Position numbers and translations under genes: made by a program. Source: SIG299 sp964544055 (GTDB taxonomy: Bacteria; Bacillota; Clostridia; Lachnospirales; Lachnospiraceae). Taken from it: a DNA stretch of 64,000 nucleotides. How positions within the stretch are numbered: the first letter of the stretch is position 1; each line of letters opens with the position of its first letter. The notes below the pieces were generated by a model. It was not told the DNA's origin, searched no databases, and saw only the letters and a list, made by a program, of their open reading frames with translations. This document shows, in pieces, positions 8,717 to 16,861 of the stretch. The stretch is taken from assembly GCA_964544055.1 (NCBI GenBank), contig CAZJAA010000003.1, positions 81,221 to 145,220 on the forward strand, in the 5' to 3' direction.

Positions 8717-8757
8717 TAGGTTCGGGTCGTTTCGTAAAGAGGCGGCTCTTTTTTTAT
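8717..8757 (+). ncRNA. Possible very short phage RNA between promoter and terminator
   Basis: Transcription from the promoter at 8682-8710 should begin near 8717. About 20 bases later AAAGAG (8736-8741) pairs with CTCTTT (8746-8751) around a GCGG loop, followed by a run of T. No reading frame lies between. The product would be about 40 nucleotides, or, if the weak 6-bp stem is read through, an antisense RNA to the early genes. Confidence 0.3.
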
Positions 8758-9011
8758 TTGCGCCTGGCTTTGCAGGTGGCGAAATGTGATATGTAACCTA
8801 CTCCTTCTGCAATAGCACGGTCTACTTCATCTGCTGCCACCACTTCTCCGGTCTGCGTTACAATTCTTTCTTTTGCCTTCTTCCCTGCTTCCGGTCTACG
8901 GAAACTAATCATCATAGGATCTACCGGCATATTCTTACCTGCCTTTGTCCTTATCCACATAATTCTCTTTCCGCAGTATGCACAAGTTCCAAACGGATTG
9001 CTTGACCTCAT
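8754..9011 (-). CDS. Small phage protein with CxxC knuckle
   Basis: 85 residues. The N-terminus has GTCAYCGKRIMWIRT, a CxxC zinc-knuckle-like motif, and the C-terminal HFATCKARRK supplies a further His and Cys, so one zinc ion could be bound by CxxC plus H and C. The middle (MPVDPMMISFRRP) recalls small phage proteins of unknown role. AGGAGG stands before the ATG. It is part of the leftward early operon. No function can be given. Confidence 0.6.
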   Translation of the reverse strand: MRSSNPFGTCAYCGKRIMWIRTKAGKNMPVDPMMISFRRPEAGKKAKERIVTQTGEVVAADEVDRAIAEGVGYISHFATCKARRK

Positions 9012-9030
9012 GGCTCCTTACTCCTCCTTT

Positions 9031-9330
9031 CTACCTTCCGTGTTCTATATCCATTAACTGCTGTATGCTGACTAACCTGCAGTCCGGCAGCATTATCAAT
9101 GGCTCTCCTAAAACTACATTCTTTCCTTCAATGTGACTTCGAGGATATGACACTAGCACCGAACATTCCTGAGCCACAATGTATGAAGAATCTAAAATAA
9201 TCTTTCTCATACGCTTCTGATCGGCTACCGGTGTTTTCTTGCCGTTGATATTTAATTTCTTAAACTCGGCTTCCATAGCGTTCTTCTCTTTCGCTATCCT
9301 CTCGTACACATACATGAAATTTCTTGCCAC
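9031..9330 (-). CDS. Hypothetical phage protein
   Basis: 99 residues from a GTG start preceded by AAAGGCGG. The first half is basic and helical (ERIAKEKNAMEAEFKKLNING), the second mixed alpha/beta (SSYIVAQECSVLVSYPRSHIEG). No domain or motif is recognised. It lies in the small-gene cluster between the single-strand-DNA genes and the late regulator, with 19 and 15 bases to its neighbours. Confidence 0.55.
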   Translation of the reverse strand: MARNFMYVYERIAKEKNAMEAEFKKLNINGKKTPVADQKRMRKIILDSSYIVAQECSVLVSYPRSHIEGKNVVLGEPLIMLPDCRLVSIQQLMDIEHGR

Positions 9331-9345
9331 TTTGACGCACCGCCT

Positions 9346-9666
9346 TTATTTTCTGTTGGGCTTCCTAATCTTCTCTATCTCCGTAATTGATGGAGCATTT
9401 ACGCATTTCTTCATTCCTTCGTACAACTCTTTTGCACCCTGGTTATTTTTCTCCACTTCATCTGCCAGATGTCGCAGGACCAGTACAACCAGCCCTGCAT
9501 CTAACTTTGCATACGGAGATATTGCATTGATAACCTTCTCTGAGTAATACTGCAGACCTTTTTCAATTAACTTCATAGCCTCCGGTGTCTTTCCGGCTGC
9601 TATCAGCTTATTTCCTCTCTCCACATAACTACTCATTCTGTCCTTGCCAATATCCTTCAATCCCAT
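9346..9666 (-). CDS. Hypothetical helical phage protein
   Basis: 106 residues, predicted all-helical by eye: KLIAAGKTPEAMKLIEKGLQYYSEKV resembles one tetratricopeptide-like helix pair, followed by LDAGLVVLVLRHLADEVEKN. The start ATG has GGAAGGAG upstream. No enzyme motif is visible. The next gene upstream ends 3 bases before it, so it is co-translated in the same operon. Confidence 0.55.
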   Translation of the reverse strand: MGLKDIGKDRMSSYVERGNKLIAAGKTPEAMKLIEKGLQYYSEKVINAISPYAKLDAGLVVLVLRHLADEVEKNNQGAKELYEGMKKCVNAPSITEIEKIRKPNRK

Positions 9667-9669
9667 GCC

Positions 9670-10314
9670 TTACTCTCCTTCCGGTTCATCTTTCGGATTG
9701 TCATAGCTGTAACCATCATCTTCCGGATTCTCTCCGAGTAATTCATCTGTGATATCCTCAAGTCCTTCGCCTACTTCCGGTTCTGAGCTTTCCTCCGATT
9801 CTACTTCTCTGAACTCACCATCAATGACATTTTCATCATCAGGTGCAGGCAGTAACGGAGTATTGCCTCCTTCGATAGCCTTCGGACCGTCCGGTTCTTC
9901 GTGAACTTCTTTGTTCTCCTGCTCTTTCTGCATAAAGTCGGAATCAAATATAGTCCTCTGCTGGGTATTGGCTATCGGTGTCAGTTTGAATACTCCTGTC
10001 TCCTCGTCCATAACCATTTCCATTTCATTGTTGAACGATCCGGACTTTTCATCATTGATTTTTACCGCTGATGTAACCTTATGCTTAAACTGAGGCTTGC
10101 TTACCTCTCTGCTTTCGCCCTTAACATCCGGGTCGTAGTTCGGTATGAACTCTTTTACAAGAGTAACATCGATCTTGATCGTCATACTTCCCTCGTTGGT
10201 ACCCTTCTCTTGCATATTGCCGAGAAGTCTCTGCAGGACAAAGTTCATATCCTGCTTCATATCCTCAAAGGTATCGCTGTCGAAATCTAATTTCTTCTCA
10301 AATTCCTTATCCAT
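9670..10314 (-). CDS. Acidic hypothetical phage protein
   Basis: 214 residues from the ATG at 10314, chosen because AGGAGG lies 6 bases before it; a longer frame would begin at 10353 inside the next gene's region without ribosome site. Residues 1-120 form a compact-looking domain (MTIKIDVTLVKEFIPNYDPD, KPQFKHKVTSAVKI). The last 90 are very acidic and low in complexity (many E, D, P), as in DNA mimics or disordered tails. No family is recognised. It sits between the DUF1351 gene and small unknown genes. Confidence 0.6.
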   Translation of the reverse strand: MDKEFEKKLDFDSDTFEDMKQDMNFVLQRLLGNMQEKGTNEGSMTIKIDVTLVKEFIPNYDPDVKGESREVSKPQFKHKVTSAVKINDEKSGSFNNEMEMVMDEETGVFKLTPIANTQQRTIFDSDFMQKEQENKEVHEEPDGPKAIEGGNTPLLPAPDDENVIDGEFREVESEESSEPEVGEGLEDITDELLGENPEDDGYSYDNPKDEPEGE

Positions 10315-10324
10315 CTTCGTCCTC

Positions 10325-11440
10325 CTATTTTGCCTGGCCAAACTCGATGCCATGATTTTTCATATACTGTGTCAAATCTGCAAGCTGCTGTCTGGTACCG
10401 ACTGCTGCGAACTTAATTCTGAATTTCTTTTCCTCTACTGCCGGCTTCTGTGCGAACGGGTCAACTGCTGCCTGGAATGCCTGTCTCTCTATTCCATCAA
10501 TGACCTTTCCCATTTCACTCTGAGGCTGTTCTGACACGCTTTCTTCTATTTCCGGAACGCTTTCCTGCTTTTCTGAAACACTTTCTTCATTTTTCGGAAC
10601 ACTCTGCTCTGCAAGATGTTTTTCCGTTTCCTGCCTCTGTCGTTCTTCCTCCGCAGCTCTCTTAGCCTCGGCTTCCTCTTTTCTCTTGCGCTCTGCCTCT
10701 GCTCTCTCTGCTTCTTCCTGGGCTTTGCGTTTCTTTTCTGCCTCAAGTTTTTCCTCCAAGTCTGCCAATCGCTTATTTTCTGCCAATGCCTTACTCAGAT
10801 CCAGTGTCTTAATGTAAACATCTTTAGCGTTCAGCTTATACTTGCTATCCAAACCGTCAATAGTCTTCAGGTCTGTACGGACTCTCTGCACCTTTTCTTT
10901 GATTTCCGTCTGAGCCGTCTCCAACTTGTACGTCTTATTGAGGTATCTCGTATCAAACACCTTTTCAAACGGCAATACTTCGACCAAATCTCCGATAACT
11001 TCATTGTAGGCATCCAGCAGCTTCTCTTTCTTTTCTTCCTTCTGCCTGTTCTCAAATTCCTTTACCTGCGTGTCGATCAGTAAAATCGGCTCCTGGATAA
11101 GCGCCGTTACCTCGTCCAGTTCCTCTTTGAAAGCATCGTAAGGTGCCATTACCAGCTCCTTTACCTTCTTTCTTCTTTCCTCGAACTGCTTTACAAGATT
11201 GTTCAGCTCTGCCCTGTCGTCTTTTGCCTGCTTCATATTGTCCTCGGTATATACCACATTCTGATATGCTGCAGTCTTAGCCTTCACAGCCGCCTTCAAT
11301 TCCTCTTTGTTCCAGCCGATTTTTTGAAGAAAACCATTCTCCGTAGGATTTATGAGCCTGAACTCCATTTTGCTCTCAGCAGGAACTACTTCATTTACCA
11401 CTTCACCGTCAACCTTTTCCATTGTTGCATTTTCTTCCAC
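10325..11440 (-). CDS. DUF1351 phage protein with long coiled coil
   Basis: 371 residues from a GTG with a perfect AGGAGG 6 bases upstream. The N-terminal 200 residues (KAKTAAYQNVVYTEDNMKQAK, NNLVKQFEERRKKVKELVMAPY) match DUF1351, common beside RecT and other recombination genes in Firmicutes phages. Residues about 215-275 are a charged coiled coil of K, E, A and R. Next comes a repeat of S-V-x-E-x-x-E-S units (SVPKNEESVSEKQESVPEIEESV), then a conserved C-terminal domain (FRIKFAAVGTRQQLADLTQYM). The molecular role is unknown; a link to recombination is inferred from neighbours. Confidence 0.72.
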   Translation of the reverse strand: MEENATMEKVDGEVVNEVVPAESKMEFRLINPTENGFLQKIGWNKEELKAAVKAKTAAYQNVVYTEDNMKQAKDDRAELNNLVKQFEERRKKVKELVMAPYDAFKEELDEVTALIQEPILLIDTQVKEFENRQKEEKKEKLLDAYNEVIGDLVEVLPFEKVFDTRYLNKTYKLETAQTEIKEKVQRVRTDLKTIDGLDSKYKLNAKDVYIKTLDLSKALAENKRLADLEEKLEAEKKRKAQEEAERAEAERKRKEEAEAKRAAEEERQRQETEKHLAEQSVPKNEESVSEKQESVPEIEESVSEQPQSEMGKVIDGIERQAFQAAVDPFAQKPAVEEKKFRIKFAAVGTRQQLADLTQYMKNHGIEFGQAK

Positions 11441-11450
11441 GTGCTACCTC

Positions 11451-11888
11451 CTAAAATATTCCGGGTTCTACTACCCTGATTGTCACATCTACTCTCGGAT
11501 TCTCTGAGTAGAATTTTCTTACCTGTGCATCCACGACTGCCGAATCATCGTGATAAGCCACCAAATTCAGACTGTCGCAGATTATCTTGCCGATGTTATC
11601 CCAGTCCGGCTTCTTTGTCGGACGTATTCTATGCTCCAGCATTTCCTTCCTTTTCTTCTTGCTGACTGATTTCGGAACCTCATAATATGCGATGATTCTC
11701 ACATCGAGCATCGCTCCGTCCGGGAACATTCTCCCTTTGGCCGCATTTGAATACATCATCCTTACCCAGTTCTCATAACTTGTTGTCTCGTTGGGCGTGT
11801 ATGTTTTCACATACTGCCCGGCTCTCGAAAACTTCGGTCTCTGCTTCCCGAATGGCTTTCCTGGTACCGAAAATTTAATACTTTTCAT
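11451..11888 (-). CDS. rusA: RusA-family Holliday junction resolvase
   Basis: 145 residues from the ATG at 11888; GAGG lies 8 bases upstream, and the open extension to 11951 overlaps the previous gene. Family motifs are clear: VPGKPFGKQRP at the start, then KPDWDNIGKIICDSL at residues 93-107 and HDDSAVVD at 113-120. These hold the acidic residues that bind magnesium in RusA. The enzyme resolves Holliday junctions and branched phage DNA before packaging. It is grouped with RecT, a PD-(D/E)XK nuclease and replication genes. Confidence 0.9.
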   Translation of the reverse strand: MKSIKFSVPGKPFGKQRPKFSRAGQYVKTYTPNETTSYENWVRMMYSNAAKGRMFPDGAMLDVRIIAYYEVPKSVSKKKRKEMLEHRIRPTKKPDWDNIGKIICDSLNLVAYHDDSAVVDAQVRKFYSENPRVDVTIRVVEPGIF

Positions 11889-11907
11889 AGGCTCTTCCTC
11901 GTGCAAA

Positions 11908-12111
11908 TTACTGTCCTCCTTCTGCCGTTGGACCTCCCTGCTCGTTTTCATCTACATACACTTTAAGGTAATAGTCCAACTGCTTTCCTGTCGGTGTCTT
12001 TTTTCTCTTGCCCGGACCGACTGTATAGCCGTTCTCATGCAGGATTGCCGTCACCATCTTTCTGTCCTCCAGCTTCTCAATGCTGATTTCTGCCACCTGT
12101 TTTAATGCCAT
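11908..12111 (-). CDS. Small hypothetical phage protein
   Basis: 67 residues with GGAGG 9 bases before the ATG. The sequence is lysine-rich in the middle (VGPGKRKKTPTGKQLDYYLKVYVDE) after a helical start (VAEISIEKLEDRKMVTAIL). The ribosome site overlaps the end of the DnaC-like gene. No family is recognised; the context is replication and recombination. Confidence 0.5.
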   Translation of the reverse strand: MALKQVAEISIEKLEDRKMVTAILHENGYTVGPGKRKKTPTGKQLDYYLKVYVDENEQGGPTAEGGQ

Positions 12112-12115
12112 ATTG

Positions 12116-13000
12116 TCATTCCTCCATTAAACTTCTCATTTCATCAAATCTTTTTGCTGCTGCCGCTTCTCTCCACGACTTCCCGACCATTCTCTGCGGA
12201 TAACACATTTCAAATATCCGGTCATAAATTCTCTTGTACCGAATATCCGGTGTTTCCTGCATTTCTCGTAGTGTCATATTCGTTGTGAGGATCAACGGCT
12301 TTCCTGATCTGTACCTGCTATCAATTACGTTGTAGACCTTTTCCAGTGCATAGTCTGTATTTCTCTCTGTTCCCAAATCGTCAATAATCAGCAGTTTTGC
12401 CGCATTGAGCTTGGCTATGTACTGGCTTTCTTCCATCTGCATACCCTGGAAATCCTGCAAAATCTTAACGAATGAAGTCATAATTACTGTCGTTTTTCTC
12501 TGCAGTAACTCATTCGCTATGCAGGCCGCCGTGTAACTTTTGCCGGTTCCGACTTCTCCCCAGAACAACAAGCCCTGGTTCTTTTCGTACATCTGAGAAA
12601 AACGCTCCACATACCGCTTCACCAACTCATACACTTTCTGATTGTCCTTTGTTGTCATAAATGTTGAAAAGTTGGCATCCCGAAACTTTGACTCTATGAG
12701 GCTGCTCTGTCTCAGGCTCTCAATGTATCGCATTTCCTGTCTGTGCTTTTCTTCCTCTTCTCTCCGTTTCATTTCTTCGGCTCTGCATCTGCAGACGGAA
12801 GGAACGATTCTTTCCTGCTTCGGTGCATTTGAGTCTCCGAATAATACTGGGACCATTAGCCTTGATTCTTTCTTTGTCCTGCACTTCCCACAATAGAGAA
12901 GCCCATCTTCGCCGTAATAATCTTCGCCCACCTGCTCTGCCCTTGTATCGTCGGGAAACATCTTCTGTACCACACTTCCGATTTCTTCAACTTCGCTCAA
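12116..13000 (-). CDS. dnaC: DnaC/DnaI-type helicase loader ATPase
   Basis: 294 residues, with a TTG start supported by GGTAGGTGATATAG upstream. A zinc-knuckle-like N-terminus (LYCGKCRTKKESR, later SVCRCRAEE) is followed by the AAA+ core. The Walker A is GEVGTGKSYTAACIANELL at about residue 148, the Walker B is LLIIDDLGTE, and ILTTNMTLREM is the sensor 1 region. It should load the replicative helicase on phage origins together with the replisome organiser encoded just upstream. Length and layout are typical. Confidence 0.9.
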   Translation of the reverse strand: MSEVEEIGSVVQKMFPDDTRAEQVGEDYYGEDGLLYCGKCRTKKESRLMVPVLFGDSNAPKQERIVPSVCRCRAEEMKRREEEEKHRQEMRYIESLRQSSLIESKFRDANFSTFMTTKDNQKVYELVKRYVERFSQMYEKNQGLLFWGEVGTGKSYTAACIANELLQRKTTVIMTSFVKILQDFQGMQMEESQYIAKLNAAKLLIIDDLGTERNTDYALEKVYNVIDSRYRSGKPLILTTNMTLREMQETPDIRYKRIYDRIFEMCYPQRMVGKSWREAAAAKRFDEMRSLMEE

Positions 13001-13009
13001 CTATATCAC

Positions 13010-13780
13010 CTACCTTCTGAACGGATTGCTGTCGTCTGCCAGTTCCGGAGTTTCCTGCGGCTGTTCCTTTGGAAGATAATCAAGAAACGGTGTTGACTCT
13101 CCTAAGAAAGTCTTGCCGTGCTTGATGTATTTGTCCTCCGTTCTGTCTCTCCTGCACTGTGCCGCATAATTACGAACCGCCGCAAGCAACTGTTCATGTG
13201 AATATCCGTCCTCCAGCCTTGCCTTATATTTCTTATAAGCCTGGGCTTTATCTACCTTTCTCGGATATTCCTGCCATAATTCTTCAAACTCCGATGTATA
13301 GTTTCCTATCGCCTTATTTGACTTCATCTCTGCAGGTATCGGTGTTTCAACCAATTCTTCCGGCAATGCCTTCGGTGTACTAGCAGTAGCCAATGCCTCC
13401 TTCTCGGCTTTCATGCGATTATAATACTCTCTCTGCCTATCGGCTTCGCTTGATGACTGCCCTATGAAGTTCTGAATATCCATCATGTAGATTGCTCCGT
13501 TATCCAGCACTTCTATCAATCCCAGTTTCTTGAATACATCCAGTGCCTTTTCGACTGTTCCCATCTGGTGTCCTGTGAGAGTTGCCAACACCTCCGGAGT
13601 GTATGGTATTACATTTCGGAACATCAGCCTCCCTGCATTGCTCAGACTTTTCAAATAGAGTTTCAAAAGGATGTTGCTATATAAATAACCGTCCTTCTGA
13701 CTCTCCAATATTTTCAACTCGTCGCTGTCGAAAAAGTCCTCTTTTAACTTCAAGTAGTAATACTTTCTATTATCTGCCAC
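13010..13780 (-). CDS. Phage replisome organiser (N-terminal winged helix)
   Basis: 256 residues from a GTG. The N-terminus KYYYLKLKEDFFDSDELKILESQKDG and LYLKSLSNAGRLMFRNVIPYTPEVLATLTGH matches the phage replisome organiser N-terminal domain (PF09681), a winged helix that binds origin DNA. The C-terminal half (FEELWQEYPRKVDKAQAYKKYKARL) is the usual DnaD/DnaB-like helical tail motif. It works with the DnaC-type loader encoded next in the operon. The phage origin is often inside such a gene, but I see no clear iterons here. Confidence 0.85.
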   Translation of the reverse strand: MADNRKYYYLKLKEDFFDSDELKILESQKDGYLYSNILLKLYLKSLSNAGRLMFRNVIPYTPEVLATLTGHQMGTVEKALDVFKKLGLIEVLDNGAIYMMDIQNFIGQSSSEADRQREYYNRMKAEKEALATASTPKALPEELVETPIPAEMKSNKAIGNYTSEFEELWQEYPRKVDKAQAYKKYKARLEDGYSHEQLLAAVRNYAAQCRRDRTEDKYIKHGKTFLGESTPFLDYLPKEQPQETPELADDSNPFRR

Positions 13781-13799
13781 TAAACCACCGCCTGTCGTA

Positions 13800-14597
13800 T
13801 CAAATGCCTGCAGTCAAATCCGTAATCGAGATCGGACGTGTCAGCACCCTATTATGTCTGCAACAGTCGCAAAGTTCGCATCTGTCCGGATCAGCTTCGC
13901 CATTCTTCACTCTCAGGATTCTCGGCATACTGGCCTCAACCATATGCAACGCTTCCTGCAGGTAATTGTCTGTCACATGGACAATCTGAATGTCCGGTTC
14001 TTTTTCCTTTGTCGCTCCCGCAATATAAAAAGGCAGCTTCTTTCCGGTATTCTGTCGCACAATTTCCTGGTAGATTGCACCCTGAATGTCATAGCCCCAA
14101 TAACGGACAAAATCGAGATAACCAATATCTTTTACCCATTTCAAGTCCGTAATAGATGCCATTACCTTCAAATCTACGATCGCCACATTCGGAATATAGC
14201 TGTCCATCTTAATCTTCCACTTCGCTCCAAATAACTCGCCTGTCATAATTACCTGCTTCTGGCCGCCCATGTACTTCATAAAATACTCGTCACGCTCAAT
14301 TCTTGCGATAATCTGTTCCGCCTGCTTATATGCCGCTTTCAGTTCACCTTTCTGTGTAAACAAATCCGGGTTCTCTGCCTTGAACTGTTCCAGTGTTCCT
14401 TCAAAGTACGAGTCCACATAACTTCCAACCATCAAAGCGGTGCTTTTTTCATCTTCCCATCTGCCCTCCAGCTTCTCTAATGCTGAATACTCGCACGCCA
14501 TTCTGCCGTATGTGCCGTTAAAATCCTTAAACTGGGAAACGCTCATGTATTCCCTATTTGCCTCCTGGCTATAATAATTCCCATTTGTCAGTTGCAT
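13800..14597 (-). CDS. PD-(D/E)XK exonuclease (RecE / ExoVIII C-terminal-like)
   Basis: 265 residues with GGAGG before the ATG. MSVSQFKDFNGTYGRMACEYSAL, GSYVDSYFEG, KIKMDSYIPNVAIVDLKVM and YWGYDIQGAIYQEIV are the conserved blocks of the DUF3799 PD-(D/E)XK domain. The catalytic set is D in KMDSY and D-x-K in VDLKV. The C-terminal DRCELCDCCRHNR gives a cysteine cluster that may bind a metal. With RecT, encoded next to it, this should make a two-component annealing recombinase: the nuclease resects double strands and RecT anneals. Confidence 0.85.
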   Translation of the reverse strand: MQLTNGNYYSQEANREYMSVSQFKDFNGTYGRMACEYSALEKLEGRWEDEKSTALMVGSYVDSYFEGTLEQFKAENPDLFTQKGELKAAYKQAEQIIARIERDEYFMKYMGGQKQVIMTGELFGAKWKIKMDSYIPNVAIVDLKVMASITDLKWVKDIGYLDFVRYWGYDIQGAIYQEIVRQNTGKKLPFYIAGATKEKEPDIQIVHVTDNYLQEALHMVEASMPRILRVKNGEADPDRCELCDCCRHNRVLTRPISITDLTAGI

Positions 14598-14609
14598 TTC
14601 TTCTTCCTC

Positions 14610-15518
14610 CTACGCTTCCTCTAAAGTCAAGCCGTCAATTTCCTGCGGTTCCGGTTCATTCTGTGGTAACTGAAACGGATCTTCTGCCGGTATCATATCC
14701 GGCTGGTTGTCACCGTAACTTCCTTCGCCGTCCTCGTCGTAAACCTTCTGATCGTCTTGGATTGCTCTCTGCATATCTACGGACAAAATACCCCACTTGC
14801 TGAGAAGCAACTTAATAACCGTCTTTAATGCCATAGCCTCAAAATCTGTCGTCCACTTACTCGACTTTTTGTTGTTGTTCAGATCGTAACGGTAAGCCTG
14901 AGAATACTTCTTTGCGTGATTGTCTACCGCCGATTTCGTCATAAAAAGTTCCTGGCTAAAACCAGTCTTTAATCTGAACCAGGCATAATAGCCTACAACT
15001 TTTTCATACTCGCCATTCATTCTCTGTGTGCAGGAATTGAAGTCTCTTGTAAATTCCACCTCTCCGGTAATCGGATTGTATGACACAAGCTCGTCCTCAT
15101 ATACAACTGCATAATTCATTTTTTCATAATATCCCGATCTGATTGCAAGCTGGATAAAGCCCTTATACATCATCTGAAACTGTGCTTTCGGTACCTTGAT
15201 CCACTCTCTTCTCTGCTGATCGTAGACACTTTCATTGTATGGTACGATCGCCGCAAATCCTAAATTACTGTCAATAGGCAAGTCGTAGGTGGCTGCCACA
15301 AAAGCCGCACCAATAATTGAATTTGCCGGACACTTTTTAAGCTGTGAACTTCCCGATACCGCATTTGTGATAGATGCCATAAACTGCGGTGCCTTATGTC
15401 CGAGAACTTCTGTAAACTTCTCTTTGATATTGTCCTGTGAAAGCATAGCCTTTACCTGGTTTACTACCGGTACCGGTTTCTGCTCTGTCGGCTGTATCTG
15501 TGTATTCTGTTCTGCCAT
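14610..15518 (-). CDS. recT: RecT single-strand annealing recombinase
   Basis: 302 residues with GGAGG 8 bases before the ATG. AMLSQDNIKEKFTEVLGHKAPQFMASI, SIIGAAFVAATYDLPIDSNLGFAAIVPY and FQMMYKGFIQLAIRSGYY are the classical RecT signatures. The acidic C-terminal 50 residues are variable, as in relatives. It binds single strands and promotes annealing and strand invasion with the nuclease encoded immediately downstream in the operon. Confidence 0.95.
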   Translation of the reverse strand: MAEQNTQIQPTEQKPVPVVNQVKAMLSQDNIKEKFTEVLGHKAPQFMASITNAVSGSSQLKKCPANSIIGAAFVAATYDLPIDSNLGFAAIVPYNESVYDQQRREWIKVPKAQFQMMYKGFIQLAIRSGYYEKMNYAVVYEDELVSYNPITGEVEFTRDFNSCTQRMNGEYEKVVGYYAWFRLKTGFSQELFMTKSAVDNHAKKYSQAYRYDLNNNKKSSKWTTDFEAMALKTVIKLLLSKWGILSVDMQRAIQDDQKVYDEDGEGSYGDNQPDMIPAEDPFQLPQNEPEPQEIDGLTLEEA

Positions 15519-15522
15519 TCTG

Positions 15523-15750
15523 TCATTCCTCCTTTTCTGCCGTGGAGAATGTTTCTCCTATCAGCTCCATAAATTCTTTCGCCGTCATATCTTCTATACA
15601 TTCCTCGCAAATGTAACCTTCCGAACTGTCAAAATATTTGTCTCCGTCCATTATTCCGTAGCCACATCTGCTACACTCATACACCGGTTTAGGCTCCGGA
15701 GCATTTGGACATCTGCTTACGCATGGGCTGCTCCCACACATTGCACACAT
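15523..15750 (-). CDS. Small cysteine-rich zinc-ribbon phage protein
   Basis: 75 residues with GGAGGGAG before the ATG. Nine cysteines: CAMCGSSPCVSRC at the N-terminus, then YECSRCGYGIMDGDKY and ICEECIEDM. The last four form a CxxC-CxxC zinc ribbon; the first set may bind a second metal. It overlaps the previous gene by 34 bases and stops just before recT. Likely a nucleic-acid or protein binding module; the specific role is unknown. Confidence 0.6.
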   Translation of the reverse strand: MCAMCGSSPCVSRCPNAPEPKPVYECSRCGYGIMDGDKYFDSSEGYICEECIEDMTAKEFMELIGETFSTAEKEE

Positions 15751-15983
15751 ATAACTCCCTCCTTCTCCATCTGTCTGAGTATTGTTGTTGCATTTACTGC
15801 CCTTCTGAACAAATAATTTTTCAATTCATCCGGCAATAATAATTTCATATAATCGTCTTTCTGCCCGGTCAACGCTATCTTTCGCTTGCAGAGGTTGATT
15901 ACTCCGTCCGCCTCTTCATCGCTTATATCGCATACCGTTTCTCTGAACTCTTGAACGATTCTGTCTACTTCTTCCTGAGCCAT
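15717..15983 (-). CDS. Small helical hypothetical phage protein
   Basis: 88 residues from the ATG at 15983, chosen because GGAGG lies 6 bases upstream; the frame is open to 16007. It is helical and charged (EVDRIVQEFRETVCDISDEEADGVINLCKRKIAL). It overlaps both neighbours: 34 bases with the zinc-ribbon gene and 68 bases with the membrane-protein gene. No family is recognised. Confidence 0.5.
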   Translation of the reverse strand: MAQEEVDRIVQEFRETVCDISDEEADGVINLCKRKIALTGQKDDYMKLLLPDELKNYLFRRAVNATTILRQMEKEGVICVQCVGAAHA

Positions 15984-16203
15984 CCAATTCCTCCATTCCA
16001 AATTCAAACAATTCAGTCACAACCGCAATAACATTTCTTACAGTTTCCACTCCAAGCAGAACTAATGGCAATGTAAAATATTCTCCACCATAGGACCAAT
16101 ACCCTCTCCATTCGTATGCTGCCTGTACTGCTTTAACCGTCAGAAGCAGTCCTGCGATTATCCATATCCAATTTCTTGAAATATATCTTCTTAACTTCCT
16201 CAC
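15916..16203 (-). CDS. Small membrane protein of the prophage
   Basis: 95 residues from a GTG start with AAGGAG 8 bases before it. One clear transmembrane helix (WIWIIAGLLLTVKAVQAAY) follows a basic start (MRKLRRYISRN), and a second hydrophobic stretch (TLPLVLLGVETVRNVIAVV) may be another. The C-terminal tail is basic. Its position next to a SleB-like hydrolase allows a holin or superinfection-exclusion role, but early operons are not the usual place for lysis genes, so this stays open. Confidence 0.45.
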   Translation of the reverse strand: MRKLRRYISRNWIWIIAGLLLTVKAVQAAYEWRGYWSYGGEYFTLPLVLLGVETVRNVIAVVTELFEFGMEELDGSGRSRQNRSRVQRNGMRYKR

Positions 16204-16208
16204 CGTTC

Positions 16209-16835
16209 TTACTCCTTGTCTGTGTAAAAGTAATGATTTCCATGCTTGAAAAGGAAACTCAGGTTTTTTCTATGCCAGTCCGATGCACTTACGCTTTCAA
16301 AATACAATGCTCCGTGGCTTTCGTCCCATCCTTCTACCTGCACTAGCTCTAAAGCCCTGTAACAGTCCTCGTCAGGTTCTACTTTGTCAAATCTTCCATT
16401 GGCAACCGGGCTGAACTGTCTTTCCTGGTAAATCACTTCACTTATTGAGTCTGGAAATTCATCGCTCCATACCCTATTGAGTACAACCAGTATCACAAGC
16501 GCCTTGCCCTCTGTATCTTCTCCTTCGGCTTCTGCCATTGCTATCTTCGCAAGCAGGTACGCATCATCTGCATCCCAGTCCATACTGCCTATCAGACTTT
16601 CGTAGCTCTCTCTTTCCGGAGATTGTGTCTGTGCCTTCTCTAATGATTCTATTTCTGCCTCGATCTCTATCTCGCTGCTTTCTGTTGTCGTAACCGGCAA
16701 CATCGTACAACTTGCTTCTGTTCTTTCTGCTGCTTTATGCACCTGCTGGATGCCGGAAAAAGTAACCGCCGTTGCTCCACATATTGCCAGAACCTTTATC
16801 CCGAACTTTATGTTTCGCATTGTTCTCTTTCTCAA
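16209..16835 (-). CDS. SleB-type cell wall hydrolase with signal anchor
   Basis: 208 residues from a TTG at 16835, which has AAGGAG 5 bases before it; the next ATG is at 16820. A basic start and hydrophobic helix (KFGIKVLAICGATAVTF) would anchor or export the protein. After an acidic linker comes a Hydrolase_2 (SleB) domain: LLAKIAMAEAEGEDTEGKALVILVVLNRV, FPDSISEVIYQERQFSPVANG, and a C-terminal NHYFYTDKE. This family cleaves peptidoglycan (lytic transglycosylase or amidase type); the Glu in AEAEGE is the likely acid. It is odd to find it among early genes next to the regulators. Confidence 0.72.
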   Translation of the reverse strand: MRKRTMRNIKFGIKVLAICGATAVTFSGIQQVHKAAERTEASCTMLPVTTTESSEIEIEAEIESLEKAQTQSPERESYESLIGSMDWDADDAYLLAKIAMAEAEGEDTEGKALVILVVLNRVWSDEFPDSISEVIYQERQFSPVANGRFDKVEPDEDCYRALELVQVEGWDESHGALYFESVSASDWHRKNLSFLFKHGNHYFYTDKE

Positions 16836-16861
16836 CTTATCTCCTTTCCACAGCACCATTC

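Noticed and set aside
10546..11083. Long reading frames overlapping the DUF1351 gene on both strands
   Set aside because: Arginine/lysine-rich or phenylalanine/leucine-rich mirror products of a coiled-coil gene; no ribosome sites.
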